NCBI GenBank assembly: GCA_009801015.1
Contig: VHZZ01000977.1
Location: forward strand, 4,430 to 27,805
DNA length: 23,376 nucleotides
Direction: 5' to 3'
From: Silene noctiflora
Lineage: Eukaryota > Streptophyta > Magnoliopsida > Caryophyllales > Caryophyllaceae
Below are positions 1 to 8,756 of this stretch, piece after piece. Every line of letters starts with the position of its first letter. Within the stretch, counting starts at the first letter, position 1. The notes beneath the pieces were generated by a model. It saw only the letters and a list, made by a program, of their open reading frames with translations, was not told the origin of the DNA and searched no databases. Made by a program: the position numbers and the translations under genes.

Positions 1-1219
1 GTATGATTAGGAGATTAATTAAGGAAGGTTTGCATAAACTTAGTCTAAAACTTAGATCTAGGGTTCTGTGTCTAAATACAATTAAGTGGGGGTATTTATA
101 TTTTCTTCAGAATTTGGGTCAAATAAACAAAATGGGCCTCGAAATATCTTCAGCACGTCTCAGCCGGTCGACCGGCCGCCGGTGGTCATGCCGGTTGGGA
201 TACTTCCTGCTTCAATTTTCCACTTTTGAAGTCATCAGGTGCTCCNTGTGGTTGACGGAGTAATGGCGAGTGAGTTGTGAAATGTGTTTTGTGCTAAGCA
301 GGCAGCTGTAGGTGTTAAGGTTAGTGATGAGTTTTGGTGACCATGAAGGGAGAACTTGGGGAACTTATGTGAGTATGTATGAAAAATTGTGGGTCGTGAG
401 TGATGAGTTTGGGGGACAGGTATTTTATAGAGAGATGTGTCGTNTTGTGGTAATGTGAAAGAGTTGGAGTGCGATTCGGCTAAGGATTTTGGGGTTTTGC
501 TGGGTGGGGTGTCGAATGATTTGAGGTATGCGAATTGTTTGAGAAAACGAGCCTTGGATATATGAGTGGTTGTAGGTCTTGAGGTGAGATGGGTTACCTT
601 TGACAGGCGATGGTGATGCGGATTATGGGACGTGTAGCAACGGATCTAGTATTAGTGGGTTACGCGGACGTAACATTTATCTTAAGAGGGGTAGGAAGCG
701 ACAAAGAGAGTTTGATTGTTGTACCTGCTGCGGTTTTATATTTGTGTAGGGTAAAGGATGGATTTATGTTATGGTTCACTATTAAAGGTCATGGCAAGGC
801 TTGTAGTAGTATGATGTCTATGAGTGTGAGTAAACTTCGAGGACGAAGTTCTTTTAAGGGTGGTAGAATGTAACATTCCGTTTTGGTGGTTGACTTCGCT
901 TGGATTTGTGTCTTGGTATTGGATTTGTTAGTGGATAGTATGTTTCTAAGACAGAGTTAGCGGCATTTGTGTTAGTTAGGTTGATGTTGGTTTAGTTAGT
1001 GAAGTTGTGTTTGGGAGTTTATGTATGTTGTGGATCATGTTGATGTTATTCACGTTGTGGAGTGGCATTGTGTCTGGTGAGTGGAGTTGAGTATGAGTAT
1101 GCATGATGGTGGTGGTATGGATGGCGGTGGTTTTGGAGTTGTGTTGTGTCTATTAGAGCGTTGTCTTTATGAGTATGGGTCGAACTTTGGGGACAAAGTT
1201 CCTTTTAAGAAGGGAAGAC
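1..1219 (+). mobile_element. Ty3/gypsy fossil, 3' non-coding part
   Basis: This stretch looks like the decayed, mostly non-coding 3' part of a Ty3/gypsy element whose body lies left of the window. The evidence is a purine-rich polypurine-tract-like stretch just before the LTR (about 1203-1219), preceded by a GGGGACAAAGTTCC-type block of the kind these elements carry near the 3' end. A second, very similar block and polypurine-like tract lies about 350 bp earlier (about 839-868) and also runs into a TGTAACA. No convincing protein domain was found, and the element is broken. The first 250 bases may belong to a different repeat; they hold the 14-bp palindrome GCCGGTCGACCGGC at 163-176. N bases occur at 246 and 444. 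Confidence 0.5.
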
Positions 1220-1249
1220 TGTAATACTACGGTTTTCCCTGCCTTTAGT

Positions 1250-1375
1250 GACTTGACCGAGTAGGACTTACTCTGTCGAGTAAGTCTGTGTCTTTTTAAG
1301 TCAGAGTCTGGAAGTGTGGTACTCGATCGAGTAACTGGGTCACTCGATCGAGTAACATCCTTACTCGATCGAGTA
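1250..1375. repeat. Array of 14-bp palindromes in the LTR
   Basis: TACTCGATCGAGTA, or the same with one base changed, occurs at 1320-1333, 1341-1354 and 1362-1375, a spacing of exactly 21 bp or two helical turns. Two decayed copies sit at 1250-1263 and 1269-1282. Each copy is its own reverse complement, with CGATCG at its centre, so it can serve as a two-fold symmetric protein site or form a small hairpin. Confidence 0.85.
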
Positions 1376-1924
1376 AGTTCTTATGCGGGCCGATTAAATT
1401 GGGTTTTGTTAATAACGCGAGTTTAAGAATTTATTTCAATCGACGACATTTCATTATTTCATAACCTTGAACTTTCACAAGAAAAACCTCTCAAAGATCG
1501 TTACTTCGTTCGCTCGCGTTATTTGCATATCCCGGAGCTTGAGTCGGTGGTTTTCAGTGTCGATTGCATCATGTTGATCCTTGTCTCGTGGGTAAGATCC
1601 TAGTATCGTTTTTATGTTGTTCCGTTAATTATGATTAAACCCTAATTTGGGAGATTTGGGGGTTTAGGGTAAGGATCAGTTTATGATGTGTAGTTATTGA
1701 TTAATGTTGTAGGTGACGATGTGATGCGCTTGTACAATTGTATGATTGGCTGCAGTCTTAGCGGAATGCGAAAATGTAGAGTTTCCCTACTCAGTTACTG
1801 CTCATTGTGTGGTATTGTGAATATTATGATTGTATGTGTATCTATGTTTGTGTTGTATGATATGTCGGAGTGATGGAGGTGGGACTGGAGTATGTTGCGA
1901 GATGCGTTCTCGGCTGAGTGGAGT

Positions 1925-2017
1925 CACTTGCGGGAGTGGCTTCACGCCCTTGATTCGCCCTCCGTGGAACNCACTTGCGGGAGTGGCTTCACGCCCTTGA
2001 TTCGCCCTCCGTGGAAC
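1925..2017. repeat. 46-bp tandem duplication
   Basis: Bases 1925-1970 recur at 1972-2017 with no difference that I can see. A single N sits between the copies (1971) and another follows shortly after (2021). The Ns at the junctions raise the possibility that the duplication is an assembly seam and not a true repeat. Confidence 0.85.
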
Positions 2018-2541
2018 CCGNCACGGGAGGGGATGTGCACATTAAGGAACTTGGGTTTTCGCTCGGATTGATGAGCGGAGCTTAGGTGGGAACGGCTGCG
2101 GTCCCCCACTGGTAGGACTACACACCTTGGGTGTGTAGTCAGTGATGTGGAGTTGTGGCGGAGTTGGTGGATTGTGTCTGTGTGTATCGTATTTTGTGTA
2201 TGCAGTAACTGACCCGTTTAATTGTTTTAAAAACTGTGGTGATCCATTCGGGGATGGTGAGCAGTTATTGAGCAGGTAAGAGTTGATGCGCATGGGATAG
2301 CTGGGCAATCACCACAGTAGAGAGTCTTCCACTGTTGTTTCGTTGTAGTTTAGTTTTGAGACTTTGTTTTCAGTTGTATTTATGTTAGACAGTTTGACAA
2401 ACGTTGTAATCACCTTAACTATTTATTTAAATGATGCTTCTTTATTGTCTAATGATATACATTGCCTCGGGAAACCGAGACGGTAGCACCTTTATACTCG
2501 AGGTGGCCTTGGTAAGGCACTTTGGAGTGTGGGGTGTTACA

Positions 2542-2940
2542 ATTACTTCTTATACCTTTATCAACTAAGTTAGTTGATGTCTACTAGACTTGAGTTTTGT
2601 ACCATGACAATATGACATTTATATATTTTTTGTATGGAATAGCAAATAGTTTAGTCAGATAAATTAAGTACGGAGTAATTTTGATTTCGATTATTTGAGA
2701 GAGTTGAGCATTTTTTTTCAGTAGTGGAAAGACACCATGGCATATTTGATATTTTAGATGAGTTGGTGTACACTTAAACTATTTCAATCAAACATCCAAA
2801 TTCAACATTCCATCTATATCGACCATAAATAAAAAATGATCATAACGCCATACCAAAATACACTATGTCAGTTAAAACGCTTCTTAAGGAAATTAAGTAC
2901 TCGTAATTTATATATTGCTTTCACATATTTTATTATTAAT
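2542..2940. other. Intergenic, nothing recognised
   Basis: AT-rich sequence directly right of the LTR. I see no coding region, RNA gene or clear transposon end. Confidence 0.5.
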
Positions 2941-3062
2941 CAGGGGCGGATTCAGGGTTTGAACTTAACGGGACAAACGGGTAATAGTATAAGGTAAATT
3001 TGAAATTTCTATCTTACGGCAGGGATAAACGCCCTACTAATCCTTGACTAACTCTGCCACTG
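2941..3062. mobile_element. Short hAT-like MITE
   Basis: The left end reads CAGGGGCGGA and the right end, read inward on the other strand, CAGTGGCAGA. The eight bases on each side are TTATTAAT (2933-2940) and TTGTTGAT (3063-3070), six of eight identical, which fits an old 8-bp target duplication of the hAT superfamily. The ends resemble those of the larger element at 11541-12287, so the two probably belong to related families. It is too short to code for anything. Confidence 0.55.
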
Positions 3063-3070
3063 TTGTTGAT

Positions 3071-3670
3071 CGACGTTACCATTCCCCAGAACGAGAGGAG
3101 ATAAAAACTGGAAGCATGGGTATAAATAGTAAACCGTGTAATAGTTTGGTCATATTTATGTACAGTTACATACATGATACCTGTACATATATGCTGATAT
3201 GCTTTCTGAAATCTGCGAGAACCAACGGTCTTAGGCGACAAGTTATGCATCACGCGTTATGATCAAGGTCATGTCAACAAGCAAATAAACAAAATCCTTT
3301 TCTCAACTTATGCACATGCAACAAATTACAAACTATAGCCTTAGTTCATCTTCTATAATATTGGGGTAATATTTTTGAGTATGTCTTAAGCTAGATGGTC
3401 TCTTAATTAGTTTATTGAGAGACTATTTTACATTTTTAAGAAAAAATGGTACTAAAGATAATAAAATAGGTACAAATCATGATTAAAGATATATGGGTAC
3501 ATTTATTATGTAAATATGTACGAAATTACTGTGTCACGATCAACAATAAAAGGGTCAAGAAAAATAAATAAAAACGAAAATTAAGATCAACAATAAAAGG
3601 GGCAAGAAAAATAAATAAAAACGAAAATTAAGAGATAGAATTATTAAATGGTGATATTTAAAACTCCTTA
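3071..3670. other. Intergenic, with a tandem duplication at its end
   Basis: No gene was found. A small imperfect hairpin lies at about 3399-3424 (GTCTCTTAAT against ATTGAGAGAC). A 47-bp unit at 3538-3584 is repeated at 3585-3631 with about one mismatch, an obviously recent slippage-type duplication in A-rich DNA. Confidence 0.6.
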
Positions 3671-3866
3671 GAGCAATAGTAATAGTAGTTTTTTTTTTTT
3701 AACGTGTGCCCTCAAGGCACGCGTTAGAAAAACCGTATTACTATTAACGTAATACGGTTGCTTAATTATTTAAAAAGATTCGATATTATGTTGTTGTTAG
3801 ATAGATAGAGGATTATTAACATGTGCTCTCAGAGCACGCGTTAGAAAAACCGTATTATTATTGCTC
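3671..3866. mobile_element. Harbinger/Tourist-like MITE with internal hairpins
   Basis: The element is bordered by TTA on both sides (3668-3670 and 3867-3869), the 3-bp target duplication expected of PIF/Harbinger. The ends are inverted: GAGCAATAGTAATA at the left and GAGCAATAATAATACGG when the right end is read inward. Inside each end sits a hairpin built on CGCGTGCC/CGCGTGCT-type arms (about 3700-3726 and 3819-3842), so subterminal sequence is inverted as well. There is no coding capacity. Confidence 0.65.
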
Positions 3867-4160
3867 TTATAATTGTATTTGAAATAAGAATAGCAACATT
3901 CAAATGCTCATTAATTTATTAAGGCTCCTTACCAACATTATAGACTTTTATTAGACTTGACAAACAAGTCAAACGGTTTAAATATTCCAAGTTTGTTCAG
4001 GTCCATCCAAAATTAGTATGTTTTATTATCTTATAATAAATAGATCAAGACAAATAAATAAAATCATCTTAAATATACTCAGATGTGTTATACATGTAAC
4101 CATAATTTAAAAGCCGTCGGATCATTTTTGCCGGGTCATTCTTTCTCTAGTAAGTAGATT

Positions 4161-4485
4161 ATACATTCGATGTACTACCACCAATTGTATAGTTTCTGAG
4201 CATTATAATAAAAATTTTGAGTTTTATTTTAAAAATTACGACTTTTACTATAAAGTTTATGAGTTAATTCACTCAAACATTAAGCTCAAAAAATTACAAT
4301 ATAACTCATAAACATTACATATAAACTTAGTTAAATTTGAGTTTAGAAAAAAATTAAAATCTTCACTTATAAATTTTAATAAGCTTAGAAAAAATACGCA
4401 TATGCTCAAAAACAAATAAATTTTAAGGTAATAAGCTCACATATGCTCAAAAACAAATAAAATTTGAACTAATACATTCGATGTA
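4161..4485. repeat. AT-rich block between two copies of a 14-bp word
   Basis: ATACATTCGATGTA stands at 4161-4174 and again, identical, at 4472-4485. Between them is very AT-rich DNA containing a 41-bp-period direct repeat (22 identical bases starting at 4399 and 4440). The flanking words could be a target duplication or, being nearly palindromic, inverted ends of a non-autonomous element. I could not assign a superfamily. Confidence 0.45.
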
Positions 4486-4682
4486 TGTTCCTTTTTCTCT
4501 TCTTTCTCCGGCACCACCCACCAACCAACCTTATATATAGAGGGCAACAAAAGAACATTTCTTGCATCCAAGCCATAATAATATAACAACTAAGAAGGGG
4601 TCAAGGGAAGTTCCCTTCCCCTAATAGAGAAGCCATTGATCCGGCCAGTAGTGATACATCGGTCGAAGCTCCGTCTTCATCG

Positions 4683-4934
4683 ATGACTAACAAGAGGACA
4701 AGAGACATGGAAGACACGTCTAACAAGCGTCGTAGGGTCATCAACAATGGCATTGACTCCTCTAACTACGTTCAAATTTCGACAACAAATGATCGGAAAG
4801 GAAGGAGAATGTCATTGGAGTTGGTTGATTCACTGAGGTTTAAGGAAGAGCTTAAAAGATGGGCAAAAACAGTTGTATGGCATGCTAACCAATATTGTAC
4901 TTGCTCTACAGATTATCACAAGTTTGGAGATTAA
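4683..4934 (+). CDS. Possible small or partial gene, unknown product
   Basis: An 83-residue reading frame that I do not recognise. It is basic at the start (NKRRR around residues 14-18) and has a charged stretch that could be helical (residues 42-63, with RKGRRMS then LRFKEELKRW). It lies about 150 bp downstream of a good TATA box (TATATATA at about 4531). The protein-like, Ser/Pro/Asp-rich reading continues in frame for roughly 30 codons upstream of the first Met without another ATG, which suggests a 5'-decayed gene, a missing upstream exon, or chance. The 3' end runs into AT-rich DNA without a family match. It could be a pseudogene fragment; real translation is uncertain. Confidence 0.3.
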   Translation: MTNKRTRDMEDTSNKRRRVINNGIDSSNYVQISTTNDRKGRRMSLELVDSLRFKEELKRWAKTVVWHANQYCTCSTDYHKFGD

Positions 4935-5719
4935 TGATAAGATGGGGTGCATACTCGGGTTCGAACCCGGGTATTTGGCTTTAGTTACTTGTGCTAGTTT
5001 AGTTAAACATTGGAGGATGTACTGTGTTTGCTTTATTGTTTTGTATATAAAGGAATTCCGTCCCTATGTATTTTGGACAGGAAATTTCCACGAAGTCTAC
5101 CTGACCATGCCTGTGTCTAGCTTCATCTCTGCACAATGAGTTCTTTACATATGAGTTTTTGGGAGATGGATTTTGAAAGGGAAAAAAAATCGTCAAGTAG
5201 TAATTAATCTTGATCCGATCCTTTTACCTAGCTAAGTCATTAGTCATGAGTAATTGAGTACCACCTTCCATGACTTTACCAACTAAACAATCAACACCGA
5301 TTTCTTGTTTCGATTGAACAAAGAAGGATGTATCCTTGACCGTTAAACTATAATTTAAAGAAGAAAAGAATAATAGGTAGAAGGATAAGATTGTCAGGTA
5401 TACGATGAAAGCAAGTATTAGGCATTTTATGCACATGTACTTTCATTTATTTTTATTTTTATTAGATATTACTTCGGAATATAAAATATAAATCTTGATA
5501 AATATACACTAAATAAGATATTTCTGACGATTAATTATAAATTTATAACCCTCCACATTAGAGATTTGAGGTTTAATGATTCTCGAATTAAGGTATGTTA
5601 TCCCTTAATTACGTTGAGGTTACATGATTCGTGTGAGAATGTGATACCGAGCTGATTAACATAGTCATTGTTATCAACTCCTTAACGAAGATTGATAACG
5701 AATGTAGCTTTCTTTGGAA
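4935..5719. other. Intergenic, downstream of the coiled-coil gene
   Basis: No gene was found. A GGGTTCGAACCC block near 4955-4970 resembles a tRNA T-arm, but no tRNA body surrounds it. The right part, next to 5720, should hold the 3' untranslated region of the minus-strand coiled-coil gene. Confidence 0.5.
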
Positions 5720-7015
5720 TCACTTCACTAACTGTAAGTCATCATTTTTTTCATATTCATCATCGTCGGAGGCTATCGATACAACGCAACTTGAAACTTC
5801 TACTTCGTCATCAAATTCATCAACATGGAGGTTTATCTCATTCCAATTCTCAGAAATAAGTAAATCATCTGAATTTTCACGGTCCAACTTGATCACTTCG
5901 GAATTAATTGAACGACCAAGACGGTCTAATACCCTTTTATTCTCGACTTCCATTAATTGTAATTCCGTCTTACAAGCCTCATACTGTTCATTAAGCTTCT
6001 CTATTTCCTTCTTGGAGGCCTCTAACAATATATTGGTAGACTTCAACTCATCCTCGGCTAGTAAAAGTTGTTCTTGTATCTTTTCGAGTTCAGATTCCTT
6101 ACTTTGACTTTCACCTTGTACAAGACAAAGTTGTTCCTCAAGCTCCGCGAGCTTCTTCCTTGAGGACTCTAATTGAGTCTTAGTCAAGTCTAATTCAAAC
6201 TTGATCGCGCTACATTCTTCTTGTACCTTTCCTATTTCTATCACCATATCTCGATTTTCCGTCTTGCAAGAAGAGAGTTGATCTTCAAGCTCTTTTACAT
6301 TCTTTTTCGACAATTCAAGGTCATTTCTAGTCGATTCCAATTCGCTATTAATTTCAACAAGTCGATCCTTTGCATTTTGATAATTACTCTGCATCTCGTC
6401 ACTTTCCTTCTTACAAAAGGAAATATTTTCCTCCAACTCTTCAACTCTTTTCTTAGAGCTCTCGAACATGGTTGTGGTAGACTCCAACTCGGAATTAGTC
6501 GAGGATAGTTGCTCTCGTACCTTAATTAGTTCATCTTCCATATCTCGACTCTCTTTTCGACATGTATTAAGTCGATCATCAACCCTCGATAATTCATTCT
6601 TAGACGACTCCAACTCCGTCTTGGTAGATAATAACTCCGACTCCACCAAAGCTAGTTGATCGTCAGCCTTTTGCAATTGAACTTCCATGCTTTGTTTACC
6701 TTGATTACAAGCTAAAATTTCCTCTTTAAGATTTTGCACCTCGTTTCTCGAGGCCTCGAAATTAGCCTTAGTTGACGAGGCTTCACCCTTAGCAATCGAA
6801 AGCTGTTTCTCAAGTTCAGTCATCTTATTTAGCTTAACCTCCATCTCTTGTTGAACTTTTTTTCGTGCGGCGATATTTTCCTTGAGCTTCTCCACCTCCT
6901 TCCTTGAGGCTTCCAATCGAGCTTTCGTCGAGAATTCTTCTGTCTTTGCAATTGAGAGTTGTTGCTCAAGTTCCATGAGCCTTCTTTCGATTGCGATTGA
7001 CTGTTCTGCCCCCAT
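5720..7015 (-). CDS. Coiled-coil protein of seven 49-residue repeats
   Basis: A single intronless frame of 431 residues of no family I recognise. Residues 18-363 consist of seven tandem repeats. Spacing is 49 residues throughout, except that the first unit has three extra. Every unit follows seven heptads, with hydrophobic core residues at unit positions 3, 10, 17, 24, 31 and 45. A core Thr (position 13) and Ser (position 20) are kept in all seven units, and a core Cys (position 34) in five (residues 103, 152, 201, 250 and 348). The tail (364-431) is acidic and ends in Asp/Glu-rich runs. The start MGAEQS fits the loose N-myristoylation pattern MGxxxS, an inference only. The start is favoured by G at +4 and by a TATA box 110 bp upstream. 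I infer a long parallel dimeric rod with a scaffold or tether role. Its closest relative in view is the gene at 9253-10311. Keratin- or myosin-like matches in a search would be expected from composition alone. Confidence 0.8.
   Translation of the reverse strand: MGAEQSIAIERRLMELEQQLSIAKTEEFSTKARLEASRKEVEKLKENIAARKKVQQEMEVKLNKMTELEKQLSIAKGEASSTKANFEASRNEVQNLKEEILACNQGKQSMEVQLQKADDQLALVESELLSTKTELESSKNELSRVDDRLNTCRKESRDMEDELIKVREQLSSTNSELESTTTMFESSKKRVEELEENISFCKKESDEMQSNYQNAKDRLVEINSELESTRNDLELSKKNVKELEDQLSSCKTENRDMVIEIGKVQEECSAIKFELDLTKTQLESSRKKLAELEEQLCLVQGESQSKESELEKIQEQLLLAEDELKSTNILLEASKKEIEKLNEQYEACKTELQLMEVENKRVLDRLGRSINSEVIKLDRENSDDLLISENWNEINLHVDEFDDEVEVSSCVVSIASDDDEYEKNDDLQLVK
5927..6964 (-). 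repeat. Seven coding tandem repeats, mostly 147 bp
   Basis: On the minus strand the units occupy 6964-6809 (156 bp), then 6808-6662, 6661-6515, 6514-6368, 6367-6221, 6220-6074 and 6073-5927 (147 bp each). At protein level every unit carries a Glu/Ser-rich first half and a Lys/Glu-rich second half. The DNA has diverged clearly between units, so the array is old and held by selection or slow decay, not a fresh expansion. Confidence 0.85.
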
Positions 7016-7121
7016 CGTCTTTTGGTTGAATTTAAGCTTTTATTAATTTTGATGATTAGGAAAGTTGGATTAAATAGTGGAATTGAATGGCTAAAGAAAG
7101 GTTAAGAGTTTAGGTTTAGTT

Positions 7122-7134
7122 TGCATATATAATG
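7122..7134 (-). promoter_or_regulatory. TATA box of the seven-repeat gene
   Basis: Read on the minus strand this is TTATATATGC, followed by about 110 bp of AT- and C-rich leader before the ATG at 7015. Distance and sequence fit a plant core promoter; no transcript data were available. Confidence 0.5.
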
Positions 7135-7323
7135 ATACATATAGAAAGGAATAGAAGTTGTTTTAACTTGTTGGTTAGGGAAGGAGATAGTGTATGAGAA
7201 GATCTAGGAGAAAGAATACTTAATAAAAGAACTCTTGTTACGATTGTTGTTAATGGATGCCTTGTTTATAGCTTAGGAAACTTCTACTATCAACTAACTA
7301 GGAAACACGCCTAATAAGTAATT

Positions 7324-8024
7324 GGCCTGTTCGGTAAACGGCGAATTAATTTCAGCATAAGGAGATTGCAAGACAAATTATAAATGACATATTTTATAAT
7401 TAGTAGAATTAGTTTGGCGGTTTGGTGATTGGTAGATTACGATTAGTACATTGTTAGTTTTCTTTGTAAAATGGAGTAAATTTTCATATTTTAGAATATG
7501 CTGACCAATACGCTGGGGTGGGCACCATATTGTAAAACAACATATTGACCTCAAATATGATGTTTACCAAACACTAAGGCTCTGTTTGCAAGACATTTCA
7601 GGTACCTGATTTGGTCAAAGTAACTTATTTGACCAAAATTTCAGGTACTTTATTTATTTGTAAGCGTTTGGTAAGTAGTTTATTTAACCAAATAAGCTAC
7701 CTGAAATGAAATGCTACCTAGAGTAGCATTTGAGATTTCAGATACCTGATTTGATTTGATTTTCCCTTTTTACCTCTTAAATTTATACTATTAAATAATT
7801 CTCATATTCTTTTACGTCATTTCACGAAAATCAGTTACCTTTTCAGTTGGTTTGTCAAACATTTTTCTATATAATCAGCTACCTTATCAGTTCATAATTT
7901 TCAGCTACCTTTTCAGGTAGTTTTACCAAACAGATCCTAAAATTACGATATTGATTAGTCAAACATGCTAAAGCTCTTAAATATGTTAAAAATTGGTCAG
8001 TATGTCGTTTACCAAATACCCCCA
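7324..8024. mobile_element. Outer hAT-like MITE interrupted by a second one
   Basis: The outer element starts with GGCCTGTTCGGTAAACG and ends, read inward, with TGGGGGTATTTGGTAAACG, a recognisable pair of inverted ends of the kind seen in plant hAT MITEs. It is split by another element at 7577-7938. I could not find a convincing 8-bp target duplication, so the exact borders and superfamily are tentative. It has no coding capacity. It lies in the space between the two coiled-coil genes, upstream of the first. Confidence 0.5.
7577..7938. mobile_element. Inner hAT-like MITE
   Basis: The left end is AGGCTCTGTTTG and the right end read inward is AGGATCTGTTTGG. Subterminal sequence is rich in repeated CAGGTACCTGA / TCAGCTACCTTTTCAG-type words on both strands, as in many hAT MITEs. 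It lies inside the element at 7324-8024 and so arrived later. Confidence 0.55.
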
Positions 8025-8205
8025 ATAACCTAATCCTATTGATAAGGCAAATTTGACTGGATAAAAATCAAATCAAATAAATTTTCATTAAAATAAAAAT
8101 ATTTAAACATATTTGCTCCGCTTCTACCCATCTTCTACTAAATCGTTGTTTCATTATGCGGGTTTTGATGAAGAATCGATTTTATCTAACCTGATAAATG
8201 GCAAA

Positions 8206-8383
8206 TTCTCATTTGTGACGGAAGGTATCCGTCACAAATGAGAAGACGGGTACCATTTTGTGAGACAAAATGCCCAAATAGAGGAGAGAGGAAAGCAAGT
8301 GGGAGGTGCCCCCACCTTGTCCCCCTATTTGTTTTGTGAGTGATATTATCCGTCTTCGGATCCGACCCGTCACAAGGAAGACG
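8206..8383. mobile_element. Fold-back MITE of the GAAGACGG family
   Basis: The left end is a perfect hairpin: 17-base arms at 8206-8222 and 8228-8244 around a 5-base loop. It is followed by GAGAAGACGGGTACC; the right part, read inward, gives GAAGACGGATAATATC. The same GAAGACGGATA words recur in the elements at 11379-11493 and 12815-12947, so all three are members of one repeat group. Open frames that cross it are by-products of the repeat. Confidence 0.6.
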
Positions 8384-8526
8384 CTTTGCTGATAAATTAT
8401 AATCGAAAAATATGACAACATTTGTATTACCATATAACAAATCATTATAGTAGTGATCTTGCGGGTCCTTGAAATGATAACATAAAAATCGGAACTTTTT
8501 TTATTGAGAGAAGAAACCCATAAATT

Positions 8527-8552
8527 GATTGAAATTGGTTTTGTTGTAGATA
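8527..8552 (-). repeat. Orphan copy of the second coiled-coil gene's leader
   Basis: Twenty-six bases here are identical to 10356-10381, which lies between the TATA box and the ATG of the gene at 9253-10311, in the same orientation. No coding frame follows this copy. Confidence 0.6.
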
Positions 8553-8685
8553 CATAGTAACAGACTAACAGGATAATTAAAAGTCATAAAATAGTACGAA
8601 AAATTACAAAAAAAATGACCTAGTTCAAATATAACAAGATACAATAAAATACGTACTAACATTATACAATGAGTACTAATTAAGT

Positions 8686-8719
8686 GTCACAACTCACAAG
8701 TATCATCCAAAGAGGTAAG

Positions 8720-8756
<37 letters not shown>

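Larger units (their letters stand above)
1220..2541 (+). mobile_element. Long terminal repeat of the Ty3/gypsy fossil
   Basis: The LTR begins TGTAATA directly after a polypurine tract and ends TGTTACA, giving the usual TG...CA borders and a length of about 1.3 kb. It carries an array of 14-bp palindromes near its left end, a 46-bp tandem duplication bounded by N bases, and an 11-bp-arm hairpin at 2116-2140. Since the polypurine tract lies to its left, it is the 3' LTR of a plus-strand element; the 5' LTR lies outside the window, so age cannot be judged from LTR divergence here. The left border fits well; the right border rests on the TGTTACA end alone. Confidence 0.7.

Noticed and set aside
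610-873. 87-codon frame at the left end
   Set aside because: It ends at the first polypurine-like tract of a Ty3/gypsy fossil and shows no domain.
4866-4911. Intron suggested by TGCTAAC branch-like word and CTACAG acceptor-like end
   Set aside because: The only matching donor would give an intron of about 43 bp, too short for plants, and removing it gives no recognisable protein.
4683-4934. VQ-motif protein (NYVQISTTN)
   Set aside because: The VQ motif needs a Phe four residues before VQ and TG at its end; neither is present.
4950-4972. tRNA gene suggested by a GGGTTCGAACCC T-arm-like block
   Set aside because: No acceptor, D or anticodon arms could be folded around it, and the block recurs in many plant dispersed repeats.
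5889-6659. Plus-strand open frames opposite the seven-repeat gene
   Set aside because: They are shadows of the repetitive minus-strand coding sequence, rich in Ser/Leu as expected from the complement of Glu/Lys codons.
5927-6964. 147-bp repeat as a nucleosome-phasing satellite
   Set aside because: The 147 bp is explained by 49 codons, i.e. seven heptads; the coding constraint and strong unit divergence make a DNA-level phasing role unnecessary.
8186-8445. Two overlapping minus-strand frames of about 80 codons
   Set aside because: They lie across the fold-back MITE and have no domain features.
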